DNA from: an uncultured Ruminococcus sp.
Lineage (GTDB): Bacteria; Bacillota; Clostridia; Oscillospirales; Ruminococcaceae
NCBI GenBank assembly: GCA_900541495.1
Contig: UQKC01000005.1
Coordinates: 1 to 64,000 of the forward strand
Length of the DNA stretch: 64,000 nt
Reading direction: 5' to 3'
A program made the translations under genes and the position numbers. This document shows positions 25,751 to 33,658 of this stretch, in pieces. The notes beneath the pieces were generated by a model. That model was not told the DNA's origin. It searched no databases and saw only the letters and a program-made list of their open reading frames with translations. How positions within the stretch are numbered: position 1 is the first letter of the stretch; the number at the start of each line of letters is the position of its first letter.

Positions 25751-27025
25751 ATGAAAATATTAGTAGTTGGCGGCGGCGGCCGTGAACACGCCATTATAAT
25801 GAAGCTTGCAGAGAGCAAGCGTGTTGAAAAGCTCTACTGTACCCCCGGCAACGGCGGTATCTCACGCTATGCCGAGTGCGTCAATGTCGGCGCAACCGAT
25901 ATTGACGGAGTTGTTGCACTCGCAAAGCAGCTCAAAGTCGATATGGTTGTTGTAGCTCCCGACGATCCGCTCGTTCTCGGAATGGTGGATGCTCTCAACG
26001 CAGAGGGCTTTATGACATTCGGACCGAACAAGGCTGCCGCAATCATCGAGGGCAGCAAGGTTTTCTCCAAAGACCTTATGAAAAAATACAATATTCCTAC
26101 TGCAAAGTATGAAACCTTTACAGACAGTGCCTCCGCTATTGCTTACCTCAAAGAGCAGAACAGCTATCCCGCAGTCATCAAGGCTGACGGACTTGCACTC
26201 GGAAAGGGCGTAATAATCGCACAGAACGAGGAAGAAGCTGTTGAAGCTGTTAAGTCAATGATCGACGGAAAGCAGTTCGGCGAAAGCAGCTCGACCGTCG
26301 TTATCGAAGAATTCCTCACGGGTCCCGAAATTTCCGTCCTCTCGTTCACAGACGGCAAGACAGTCGTTCCGATGATCTCCTCAATGGATCATAAGCGCGC
26401 TCTCGACGGCGACAAGGGACTTAACACGGGCGGAATGGGAACTATCGCTCCGAACCCGTTCTATACCGAAGCCGTTGCAAAGGAATGTATGGAAAATATC
26501 TTCCTCCCGACAATGAATGCAATGAACGCCGAGGGCAGAAAGTTCAAAGGCTGTCTCTACTTCGGACTTATGGCAACACCAAAGGGCGTAAAAGTTATCG
26601 AGTATAACTGCCGCTTCGGCGACCCCGAAACTCAGGTCGTTCTTCCGCTCCTTGATACAGACCTCTGCGATATCTTCGAGGCAGTTTATAATGAAAAGCT
26701 CTCCGACCTCGATATCAAGTGGAAAAATGAGTGCTGTTCCTGCGTAATTATGGCAAGCGGCGGCTATCCGCAGAGCTATAAAAAGGGCATTGAAATGCAC
26801 GGTATGGACGAAAAGGGTCAGGTCGACGGCGTCTTCGTTTACCACGCAGGCACAAAGTTTGAGAACGGCAAGTTCTACACCAACGGCGGACGAGTTATCG
26901 GCGTAACAGCAACGGGCGAAACTCTCCAAGCCGCACTCGACAAGTCCTATGAGGGTGTAAAGAAGATTACCTTTGAAGGCGCACACTACCGCAAGGATAT
27001 CGGACAGAGAGCGCTCTCTAAGTAA
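25751..27025 (+). CDS. purD: GAR synthetase
   Basis: A 424-residue ATP-grasp ligase joining glycine to phosphoribosylamine. VVGGGGREHAIIMKL, the AVIKADGLALGKGVI segment, GMGTIAPNPFY and VIEYNCRFGDPETQ are all in place. Last gene of the purine operon, followed by a repeat and a terminator. purL, purB and purK are not in the window. Confidence 0.95.
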   Translation: MKILVVGGGGREHAIIMKLAESKRVEKLYCTPGNGGISRYAECVNVGATDIDGVVALAKQLKVDMVVVAPDDPLVLGMVDALNAEGFMTFGPNKAAAIIEGSKVFSKDLMKKYNIPTAKYETFTDSASAIAYLKEQNSYPAVIKADGLALGKGVIIAQNEEEAVEAVKSMIDGKQFGESSSTVVIEEFLTGPEISVLSFTDGKTVVPMISSMDHKRALDGDKGLNTGGMGTIAPNPFYTEAVAKECMENIFLPTMNAMNAEGRKFKGCLYFGLMATPKGVKVIEYNCRFGDPETQVVLPLLDTDLCDIFEAVYNEKLSDLDIKWKNECCSCVIMASGGYPQSYKKGIEMHGMDEKGQVDGVFVYHAGTKFENGKFYTNGGRVIGVTATGETLQAALDKSYEGVKKITFEGAHYRKDIGQRALSK

Positions 27026-27073
27026 TTCGGAATTATATTTGTTCCGAAAATCACGAATAAAGACCAAATTTCC

Positions 27074-27095
27074 ATAGGGACGGGTTTTCCGTCCC
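27074..27095. repeat. GTAGGGAC hairpin repeat, copy 4
   Basis: ATAGGGACGGGTTTTCCGTCCC, with GGGACGG and CCGTCCC arms forming a 7-bp stem, between purD and its terminator. Confidence 0.55.
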
Positions 27096-27125
27096 AAATC
27101 GCATTGGCCTTTTTATCCAAAAATA

Positions 27126-27178
27126 AACCTGTTTTCAAGGCTTCAATGTATGTCCTTTGAAAACAGGTTTTATTTTTT
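27126..27178. terminator. Terminator of the purine operon
   Basis: AACCTGTTTTCAAGG pairs with CCTTTGAAAACAGGTT around a short loop, followed by TTATTTTTT. A-rich sequence before it may allow use by the converging minus-strand gene too. Confidence 0.88.
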
Positions 27179-27193
27179 ACGAAATAGCGAAGC

Positions 27194-28108
27194 TTAATTC
27201 CGAATTCTCAAAAACAACTCCACGCTGTGAATACTGTTTGCACCGTCAGCCGCAGCGGTTATGAGCTGCTTCATTGGCTTTGTGCGAACATCACCTGCAG
27301 CGAAAATCCCGCTTGCCGAAGTGATACAATCTTCACCCGCAACAACATATCCACCCTCGTTCAACCTGACTAAATCCTTTAAAGGGTCGGTCGCAGGTCT
27401 TGAACCCACTGCGATGAATACTCCGTCCGTGTTAAGGTATTCTTCTTTACAGCTTTGAATATAGCTGATAGAGGATATCTTCTCACTGCCGATAAATTCT
27501 TTCACTTCTGCATCAAGAATGAAGTGGATATTTTTCGTTTCTTCGGCTCTTTGGCAAAGCATTTTGTTCGCCCTTAACTCATTCCGACGGTGGATAACGT
27601 AAACTTCAGATGCTATCGGAGCAAGGAAAAGTGCGTCACCGAGCGCACTATCACCGCCGCCTATCACAGCTACTACCTTATTTTTGTAAAAAGCGCCGTC
27701 ACACACCGCGCAGTAGGAAACACCCTTGCCCGAAAATCGTTCAAGACCCGTGATGTCAGGCTTTATAGGCTCTGTTCCTGCCGCATACACTACTGTTCTT
27801 GTCTGTAAAGGCTCTTCGCTTTGCAGCAATATTTCGTAAATTCCATTGTCAGAAATGATCTTTATGACTTCGCCCTCAATGAATTTCGTACCGAGAGCCT
27901 GCGCATGACGGCGAAATTTCATTCCAAGTTCATAACCGCTTTCTCCATACAGTCCGAGATAGTTGTCTACGCGGCTGCTGCCCGATATCTGCCCGATGCT
28001 TCCGCTTATTTTATCTATAACCGCATAGTTCAGCTGTGCGCGCCCTGCATATACTGCGGCGGAAAGTCCTGCCGTTCCGCTTCCGACTATAATTGTATCG
28101 TAGATCAT
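27194..28108 (-). CDS. Thioredoxin-reductase-like flavoprotein
   Basis: A 304-residue FAD/NAD(P)H disulfide reductase of the TrxB group. The FAD site VGSGTAGLSAAVYAGRA, the redox pair in SYCAVCDGAFYK, the nucleotide site IGGGDSALGDALFL and the closing GIFAAGDVRTKPMKQ are complete. The residue pattern around the nucleotide site (HRRNELRAN) fits NADPH use, as the HRR motif does in TrxB. Partner could be the thioredoxin at 2421-2729. CGGAGG precedes the ATG. Its stop codon lies in an AATTCCG repeat. Confidence 0.87.
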   Translation of the reverse strand: MIYDTIIVGSGTAGLSAAVYAGRAQLNYAVIDKISGSIGQISGSSRVDNYLGLYGESGYELGMKFRRHAQALGTKFIEGEVIKIISDNGIYEILLQSEEPLQTRTVVYAAGTEPIKPDITGLERFSGKGVSYCAVCDGAFYKNKVVAVIGGGDSALGDALFLAPIASEVYVIHRRNELRANKMLCQRAEETKNIHFILDAEVKEFIGSEKISSISYIQSCKEEYLNTDGVFIAVGSRPATDPLKDLVRLNEGGYVVAGEDCITSASGIFAAGDVRTKPMKQLITAAADGANSIHSVELFLRIRN

Positions 28109-28183
28109 ATAAAATCCTCCGAATTGATAGGCTTTTTAAATATATTTTGTCCGAAAAATCAATAAATATTTCGTCGTGTAATC

Positions 28184-28212
28184 TTTACAAATGGTGAAAA
28201 AGGTGATATAAT
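28184..28212 (+). promoter_or_regulatory. Promoter for AI-2E family gene
   Basis: TTTACA (28184-28189), 17 bases, TATAAT (28207-28212). Confidence 0.7.
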
Positions 28213-28255
28213 AAAAGTAAGTTTATTGTAACCACCCGATACAAAGGACGTAAAT

Positions 28256-29569
28256 ATGAAGATAGAACAAAATCAGAAATATCTAACAATTTCATTCTAC
28301 ACAGTCATTACATTTGCAATTTGTCTGCTTCTTGTCGTAATTGTTCAGAAATTCAGTGTTATAAGCGGCGCACTCGCTTCATTTGCAAAGGTCATCGCGC
28401 CTGTAACGTGGGGCATTGTTATTGCTTACATCGTTAATCCGCTGATGAAATTTTTTGAGCGTGTTTTCGGAAAGTGCTTTGAGAGAAAAAAGCCGCGAAG
28501 AAAGCTTGTTCGCTCGCTAAGCGTTGCTTTCGGTCTGCTTACGCTTCTTGCGGTGCTTTTTGCGATAGTCGCAGTTCTTTTGCCGCAGGTAGTTGAGAGC
28601 GTTATAGGATTGGCACGAAATTTTAACAGCTATCTGAATAATTTTGAAAGCTGGATATATAAATTTGTTGAGGACTATCCTGATATCTACAGCTTTGTGC
28701 AGACGCAGTTCGATAATCTCCAGCCGAAGCTGACCGATTTTATAAACAGCATAGTTCCCAAGCTCGGTGAGTGGGCTATCAAGCTCAAAGACGGCGCAAT
28801 TGGTTTTATAGGCGGTCTTGGCGACTTTGTTATCGGCTTCATCGTTGCAATATATCTTCTTTTCAGCAAGGAAAAATTCATCGCCCAGATGAGAAAGTTC
28901 GTTGCGGCTGTTCTGCCCGAGGGCGGAAAAAACGCTGTTTACGGCGTTGCGGCGCGCACGAATAAAATGCTCGGCGGTTTCATTTCGGGTAAGCTTATCG
29001 ACTCGACCATCATAGGTATCTTAACATTTATCTGTATGTCGATAATGAAAATGGACTTCGTTGCACTTATCAGCGTTGTTGTCGGTGTTACGAACATAAT
29101 CCCGTTCTTCGGTCCGTTCATAGGCGCTATCCCGAGTGCATTTCTGCTGCTCGTTGCCGCTCCAAGACAGGTAATTCCGTTCGTTATCTTTATTTTTATC
29201 CTACAGCAGTTCGACGGAAATATCTTAGGTCCGAAGATCCTCGGCGACTCAACGGGACTTTCACCGTTCTGGGTAATGTTCGCTATCTTTGTAGGCGGAG
29301 GAATGTTCGGCTTCGCAGGAATGATACTCGGCGTTCCGATTTTTGCCGTGATTTATTCGCTCGTCCGCGATTTTGTCAACTATCTTCTCGAACGAAGAGG
29401 ACTTTCAACACGAACTCTCGATTACTGTGCAAATGATGTGCCGATAGATGATGAAAAAAAGAACATAATGCATAAGTCGCTTTCGGCTATGTTCAAATTC
29501 AATAAAAAATCCGATTCGGAAGAACCGAAAAAAGACGATGAAAAATCGTCCGATGATAAAAAAGACTGA
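28256..29569 (+). CDS. AI-2E family transporter
   Basis: A 437-residue membrane protein of PF01594. Two N-terminal helices, then GIVIAYIVNPLMKFFER, a loop with ionic residues, a central helix pair GGLGDFVIGFIVAIYLLF, and the conserved end GDSTGLSPFWVMFAIFVGGGMFGFAGMILGVP are typical. The last 45 residues are Lys/Asp/Glu-rich and cytosolic. Members range from autoinducer-2 exporters to sodium/proton antiporters, so the cargo is unknown. AAAGGA precedes the ATG. Confidence 0.88.
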   Translation: MKIEQNQKYLTISFYTVITFAICLLLVVIVQKFSVISGALASFAKVIAPVTWGIVIAYIVNPLMKFFERVFGKCFERKKPRRKLVRSLSVAFGLLTLLAVLFAIVAVLLPQVVESVIGLARNFNSYLNNFESWIYKFVEDYPDIYSFVQTQFDNLQPKLTDFINSIVPKLGEWAIKLKDGAIGFIGGLGDFVIGFIVAIYLLFSKEKFIAQMRKFVAAVLPEGGKNAVYGVAARTNKMLGGFISGKLIDSTIIGILTFICMSIMKMDFVALISVVVGVTNIIPFFGPFIGAIPSAFLLLVAAPRQVIPFVIFIFILQQFDGNILGPKILGDSTGLSPFWVMFAIFVGGGMFGFAGMILGVPIFAVIYSLVRDFVNYLLERRGLSTRTLDYCANDVPIDDEKKNIMHKSLSAMFKFNKKSDSEEPKKDDEKSSDDKKD

Positions 29570-29617
29570 TAAAACGGTCTTGTGAGTTTTTGAATTAAAA
29601 CTTGGAAAGGAAAGTTT

Positions 29618-30529
29618 ATGGTAAAGGATATTCAGCAGGAAATTTTGAGAATAAAGAAAGAAAAGGGCATCACAATACTTGCCCACAGCTATCAGGCAGA
29701 GGAAATTCAGGAGATCGCCGATTATACGGGCGACTCATTCAAGCTTTCACAGCTTGCCGCAGAGGATAAGAATGATACGCTCATTATGTGCGGCGTTCAT
29801 TTTATGGCAGAAACCTGTAAGATCCTTTCCCCGAATAAGAAAGTTATTCTTTCCTGCCCCGAAGCAGGCTGCCCAATGGCAGAACAGATCACCGCAGAGG
29901 AGCTTATACAGCTCAAAGCAATGTACCCCGACTATACCGTCGTTGCCTATATCAATACTACCGCGGCACTTAAAGAACACGCCGATGTCTGCGTAACTTC
30001 AAGCTCCGCAGTTGAAATTTGCAAAAAGCTCGATGCAAAGAATATCCTCTTTATACCCGACTGCAACCTCGGTGCATTTGTAAGAGATCAGCTTCCCGAA
30101 AAGAATTTCAAACTCATTCAGGGCGGCTGTCCAATACACGCCGCTGTAAACGAAAAACAGGTCATCGCAGCTAAGGAAAAGCACCCGAACGCACTCGTCC
30201 TCGTTCACCCCGAGTGCCAGCCGTCCGTTTGCAGCCACGCGGATTACATAGGTTCGACCTCAGGCATCGTGAACTTTGCCAAGAATTCAGACGCAAAGGA
30301 ATTCATCATCGGAACAGAAATTTCTATCTCCGAACATCTTCAGTATATTTGCCCCGATAAGAGCTTCTACCCACTTTCAAAGCACCTTATCTGCCCGAAT
30401 ATGAAGTCAACGACGCTCGTTGATGTTTATAACTGTCTTACAGGCAAGGGCGGACTTGTCATCGATATGCCCGAAGAGCAGATCAAACGTGCTTCGGTAT
30501 GTATCGATAGAATGTTGGAACTCGGTTGA
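29618..30529 (+). CDS. nadA: Quinolinate synthase A
   Basis: A 303-residue iron-sulfur enzyme that condenses iminoaspartate with dihydroxyacetone phosphate to quinolinate for NAD. Cys residues in MCGVHFMAETCK, HPECQPSVCSHAD and LICPNMKSTT are the expected cluster-ligand sites. AHSYQAEEIQEIADYTGDSF and FIPDCNLG are conserved. The usual partners nadB and nadC are not adjacent. GGAAAGGAAAG precedes the ATG. Confidence 0.95.
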   Translation: MVKDIQQEILRIKKEKGITILAHSYQAEEIQEIADYTGDSFKLSQLAAEDKNDTLIMCGVHFMAETCKILSPNKKVILSCPEAGCPMAEQITAEELIQLKAMYPDYTVVAYINTTAALKEHADVCVTSSSAVEICKKLDAKNILFIPDCNLGAFVRDQLPEKNFKLIQGGCPIHAAVNEKQVIAAKEKHPNALVLVHPECQPSVCSHADYIGSTSGIVNFAKNSDAKEFIIGTEISISEHLQYICPDKSFYPLSKHLICPNMKSTTLVDVYNCLTGKGGLVIDMPEEQIKRASVCIDRMLELG

Positions 30530-30753
30530 TTTTTAATGCGTAATTTTGACATAGCTTACATTTGTTTGAGTTCCGCAAAGCCAACTAAAGTTTACGTTAA
30601 TTCTGTAAGAATTTCGTTTTGTTTAAAGGGTGGTGGGTGTCCAGAGGGCATAGCCCTTGGTCGCAGGTCAATTTGACCTTTAGCAGAAAGCGAAATACCC
30701 TAAACTAACAGCACCAAGTATTGCCGCAATAGCGAAATATCTATAAGTTAAAA

Positions 30754-30838
30754 GGCGCAATTCACACAAAAAAGGTAAAACGAAATATGAGAAATCAGTT
30801 TCGTAAACCTAAAAAATGTGAATTGCGCCATTCTGTTT
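30754..30838 (+). terminator. Long hairpin with T-tract
   Basis: GGCGCAATTCACA (30754-30766) is perfectly complementary to TGTGAATTGCGCC (30817-30829), with further inner pairing of AGGT-ACGAAA with TTTCGT-ACCT, then TTCTGTTTTT. It is too long for an ordinary terminator and could also be a miniature mobile repeat. Confidence 0.5.
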
Positions 30839-30970
30839 TTCTCAAAAATCTATCCTTGAAGCGAAAACCCACGAACAAAGTGAGTGGATTTTAAGCTTCA
30901 ACACAACATGAACAGCTGTGCAGTTATGCTGAAAACAAAGATCGTAACAAAAAAGCACTTTTAAAACTAA

Positions 30971-31006
30971 ACCAGCCGCCCACAAAAAAGTGAGCGGCTG
31001 GTTTGC
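30971..31006. terminator. Bidirectional terminator between nadA and nitroreductase genes
   Basis: AAACCAGCCGC (30971-30981) pairs with GCGGCTGGTTT (30996-31006), a GC-rich stem just outside the minus-strand stop codon, with A and T flanks on the two sides. Confidence 0.75.
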
Positions 31007-31012
31007 TGTACC

Positions 31013-31531
31013 TCAGTCAAAAATAACGTAACCGTCTTTTCTTGCAACAGGTGAGGGAATATTGCCGTTAGCGTAGCCTAAAATGCAGTTGCCGATGCCG
31101 ACATAGCGGTCATCAAGTCCCCATTTTTTCATAAATTCCTTGCCCTCATCGGACTGGAACATCTCTTTTGCACGGTGTATCCAGCAGGACGAAACTCCGA
31201 GTGAAGCCGCAGCATTCATAAGATTTCCCATAACGAGCGTTCCGTCTTCGAGATATGTGTGCGAGGAAGTGTCCGAGAAAACTATTACTACCGTCGGCGC
31301 ACCGTAGAAAGGATCAACGTCCTTACCCATTACCTGAGCATTGAGCTTTGAAAGCTTCGCAATGGTTTCCTTGTCCTTGACAACGACCATAACGGCAGGC
31401 ATCTTGTGCATTCCGCTCGGAGCATATTCACCTGCGAGCAGTATCTCTTTCAGAACATCATCGGGAACGGGTGTATCCTTGTAGGAGCGTACACTTCTTC
31501 TTGTTGTAAGGGTTTTTATTGTTTCATTCAT
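31013..31531 (-). CDS. Nitroreductase family protein
   Basis: A 172-residue FMN-dependent oxidoreductase. The TTRRSVRSYKDTPV start with the phosphate-binding Arg residues, the GEYAPSGMHKMPAVMVVV helix and strand, GAPTVVIVF, and NLMNAAASLGVSSCWIHRA are typical. The ATG at 31531 is chosen as GGAGATAATTTT lies before it. The short length fits the clostridial nitroreductase group. The substrate is unknown. Confidence 0.88.
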   Translation of the reverse strand: MNETIKTLTTRRSVRSYKDTPVPDDVLKEILLAGEYAPSGMHKMPAVMVVVKDKETIAKLSKLNAQVMGKDVDPFYGAPTVVIVFSDTSSHTYLEDGTLVMGNLMNAAASLGVSSCWIHRAKEMFQSDEGKEFMKKWGLDDRYVGIGNCILGYANGNIPSPVARKDGYVIFD

Positions 31532-31651
31532 AAAATTATCTCCATAAATACTGTAAATCAATTGACTTTACAACTGATTTGCTTTGCTATCTTATATTCT
31601 TTGAAAAACGGCGTATCTGCGTCATATTTGAGCGTGTGAAGTTTAAGCACT

Positions 31652-31951
31652 TTACAGCTTTTCTTCAAGCTTCAATCTCGAAATGTTGGCATCAACACCG
31701 TGCTTGTCCGCAAAGCGTACAGCTGCATCGGTCAGCTTGGCACTGTTTTTCTCGAAAAGCGAAAGCACAAGCTTGTCCTGCTCCTCCTGCGGAATGAAGC
31801 GCAGAAAGTTTTCCAAAACTCCCGGAGCTTCCGCCGCATCAAGCACCGCGGACGGCAGGGGAATATCCGCCTTGTTGATATAAGGCAGAACCGCTCTTAT
31901 AATTTGCGCGTAATTAACATTGTCAATATCAACTGTAAATCTGAATTTCAT
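31652..31951 (-). CDS. Hypothetical protein, 99 residues
   Basis: A 99-residue soluble protein starting MKFRFTVDIDNVNYAQIIRAVLPYI. It has a strand-like start, then helices, and no Cys, signal or membrane segment. The context between nitroreductase and fucO on the same strand suggests a lone small gene. The family was not recognised. The start ATG has only GTGAGAAAATAG before it, a weak ribosome site. Codon use looks like its neighbours, so it is probably real. Confidence 0.6.
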   Translation of the reverse strand: MKFRFTVDIDNVNYAQIIRAVLPYINKADIPLPSAVLDAAEAPGVLENFLRFIPQEEQDKLVLSLFEKNSAKLTDAAVRFADKHGVDANISRLKLEEKL

Positions 31952-31976
31952 CTATTTTCTCACTTAAAAAAGAATT

Positions 31977-32016
31977 TGCAGTCCGAACACAAAACGCGCT
32001 CGGACTGCAGAGGTTA
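31977..32016 (-). terminator. Terminator after fucO
   Basis: TGCAGTCCGA (31977-31986) and TCGGACTGCA (32000-32009) form a 10-bp stem, and on the minus strand AATTCTTTTTT follows. Confidence 0.8.
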
Positions 32017-32026
32017 TGTAACTTTA

Positions 32027-33175
32027 TCAAAGAAGCGACTTGTAAAGCTCGCTGATCTCTTCAACGGAAGTATCTCTTGGGTTGCCCGGACGGCAAGCAT
32101 CATCATAAGCCGACTGTGCAAGGAACGGGATATCCTCAGGCTTAACGATGTCCTTGAGGTCAGCAGGAATTCCAACGTCCTTGGAAAGCTGCTTAACTGC
32201 ATCAATAGCAGCCTTTCTGTATTCCTCCTGCGACATTTCATCAACGCCCTTTACGCCCATTGCTCTTGCGATCTCACGGTATTTTTCACCCGTTGCAGGA
32301 GCGTTGTATTCCATAACTGTCGGAAGAATGATAGCGTTTGCAACACCGTGCGGTGTGTCATAGAGCGCACCGAGAGGGTGAGCCATTGAGTGAACGATGC
32401 CAAGACCAACGTTCGAGAAGCCCATACCTGCAACATACTGACCGAGAGCCATATCTGTTCTGCCTTCCTTGGTGTTAGCAACTGCACCGCGGAGGCTTCT
32501 GGAAATGATCTCGATTGCTTTGAGGTGGAACATATCGGAAAGCTCCCAAGCGCCCTTGGTGATGTAACCTTCGATAGCGTGTGTGAGTGCATCCATACCT
32601 GTTGCGGCGGTAAGTCCCTTTGGCATCGAGGACATCATATCAGGGTCAACGAATGCAACTACAGGAATGTCGTGAGGGTCAACGCAAACCATCTTTCTGT
32701 TCTTTGCTGCATCTGTGATAACGTAGTTTATAGTAACTTCTGCTGCTGTGCCTGCTGTTGTAGGAACTGCAAGGATAGGAACAGCCTTGTTCTTCGTGTC
32801 AGCAACGCCTTCAAGGCTTACAACGTCCGCAAATTCGGGGTTTGCAATGATAATGCCGATAGCCTTTGCTGTGTCCATAGATGAACCGCCGCCGATAGCG
32901 ATGAGGTAATCCGCACCTGCTGCCTTGAAAGCAGCAACGCCCGACTGAACATTTTCAATGGTCGGATTAGGCTTGATCTCGGAATAAAGTGTATAAGCAA
33001 GTCCTGCGTTGTCAAGAACATCGGTTACTTTCTTTGTAACGCCGAACTTGATAAGGTCAGGGTCGGAGCATACGAGAGCCTTTTTGAAGCCTCTGCCCTT
33101 AGCTTCATCAGCGATAGCGTTTATAGCGCCTGCACCGTGATAGGAAGTTTCATTGAGGATAAATCTGTTTGCCAT
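32027..33175 (-). CDS. fucO: Lactaldehyde reductase / 1,2-propanediol dehydrogenase
   Basis: A 382-residue iron-type alcohol dehydrogenase closely matching FucO along its length: MANRFILNETSYHGAGAI, YLIAIGGGSSMDTAKAIGI, VPTTAGTAAEVTINYVITD, GMDALTHAIEGYITKGAW and GIVHSMAHPLGALYDTPHGVANAI. The four metal ligands (Asp, His in DALTH; His in MAHPLG; His in PHG) are intact. It reduces lactaldehyde to 1,2-propanediol during deoxy-sugar fermentation. No fucose or rhamnose genes are adjacent, so it acts as a stand-alone unit. AAAGGAG precedes the ATG. Confidence 0.9.
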   Translation of the reverse strand: MANRFILNETSYHGAGAINAIADEAKGRGFKKALVCSDPDLIKFGVTKKVTDVLDNAGLAYTLYSEIKPNPTIENVQSGVAAFKAAGADYLIAIGGGSSMDTAKAIGIIIANPEFADVVSLEGVADTKNKAVPILAVPTTAGTAAEVTINYVITDAAKNRKMVCVDPHDIPVVAFVDPDMMSSMPKGLTAATGMDALTHAIEGYITKGAWELSDMFHLKAIEIISRSLRGAVANTKEGRTDMALGQYVAGMGFSNVGLGIVHSMAHPLGALYDTPHGVANAIILPTVMEYNAPATGEKYREIARAMGVKGVDEMSQEEYRKAAIDAVKQLSKDVGIPADLKDIVKPEDIPFLAQSAYDDACRPGNPRDTSVEEISELYKSLL

Positions 33176-33348
33176 TTTAAAGCACTCCTTTTTATTTTTT
33201 AGTCTGAAAAGCCTGAGCTTCTCTAAAAATCAATTTTTGAGCCGTTTTATGCAATATTTGCGGCGTAATCAAGCAGAACCGTCAAAATTCCATAAGTTCT
33301 GCTTAAAATATGTAAAAAGTCACCTCGTTTTCGTCTTGATTTATCTAT

Positions 33349-33377
33349 ATTATACAACGCAACATATAATTTGTCTA
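33349..33377 (-). promoter_or_regulatory. fucO promoter
   Basis: On the minus strand TAGACA (33377-33372), 17 bases, TATAAT (33354-33349). Confidence 0.65.
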
Positions 33378-33573
33378 CAAAAATATATAAATTTACCAAA
33401 AATCTTTTGTGAACTTTTTTGTGCAGTTTTCACAAAGCTATCATATTAAAAAGAAATATATTTGACGCAAGTAAATGTGAGGCCGGACGGCGTTTTTGAC
33501 TTATTAAAATAATCAGAACGTAAAAAAACTGTTTTGAAAATATTATCAATATGTAAAAACGTGAAGAAATTAC

Positions 33574-33602
33574 TTCCGTTTGTGATAAGGTTGTGATATA
33601 AT
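33574..33602 (+). promoter_or_regulatory. pcrA promoter with extended -10
   Basis: A perfect TATAAT (33597-33602) preceded by TGA gives an extended -10. The -35 TTCCGT (33574-33579) is poor, at 17 bases. Confidence 0.6.
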
Positions 33603-33658
33603 ATTTTTATGATTACTATTCGGGAGAAGTTCAGCTCCCACTTATTCGGAGGATTCAA

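Larger units (their letters stand above)
30530..31012. other. Gene-free region with successive hairpins
   Basis: No supported ORF in 483 bases. By eye it holds CCAGAGGGCATAGCCCTTGG (about 30638-30660), AGGTCAATTTGACCT (about 30666-30680), a 76-base hairpin (30754-30829), a second long hairpin with arms TTGAAGC and GCTTCAA (about 30853-30898), and the convergent terminator (30971-31006). It may be a noncoding RNA locus or an aggregate of repeat elements. Confidence 0.45.
33176..33658. other. Divergent region between fucO and pcrA
   Basis: This 483-base gap holds the fucO promoter and about 165-base leader, a leader hairpin (AAGCAGAAC at 33271-33279 with GTTCTGCTT at 33296-33304), an inverted pair TTTGTGAA (33406-33413) and TTCACAAA (33429-33436) that could be an operator, and the pcrA promoter. 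No ORF with a ribosome site was seen. Confidence 0.6.

Noticed and set aside
30787..30894. A 35-codon ORF in the hairpin-rich region (starts MRNQFRKPKK)
   Set aside because: No ribosome site, and it runs through both arms of hairpins, so it is probably fortuitous.
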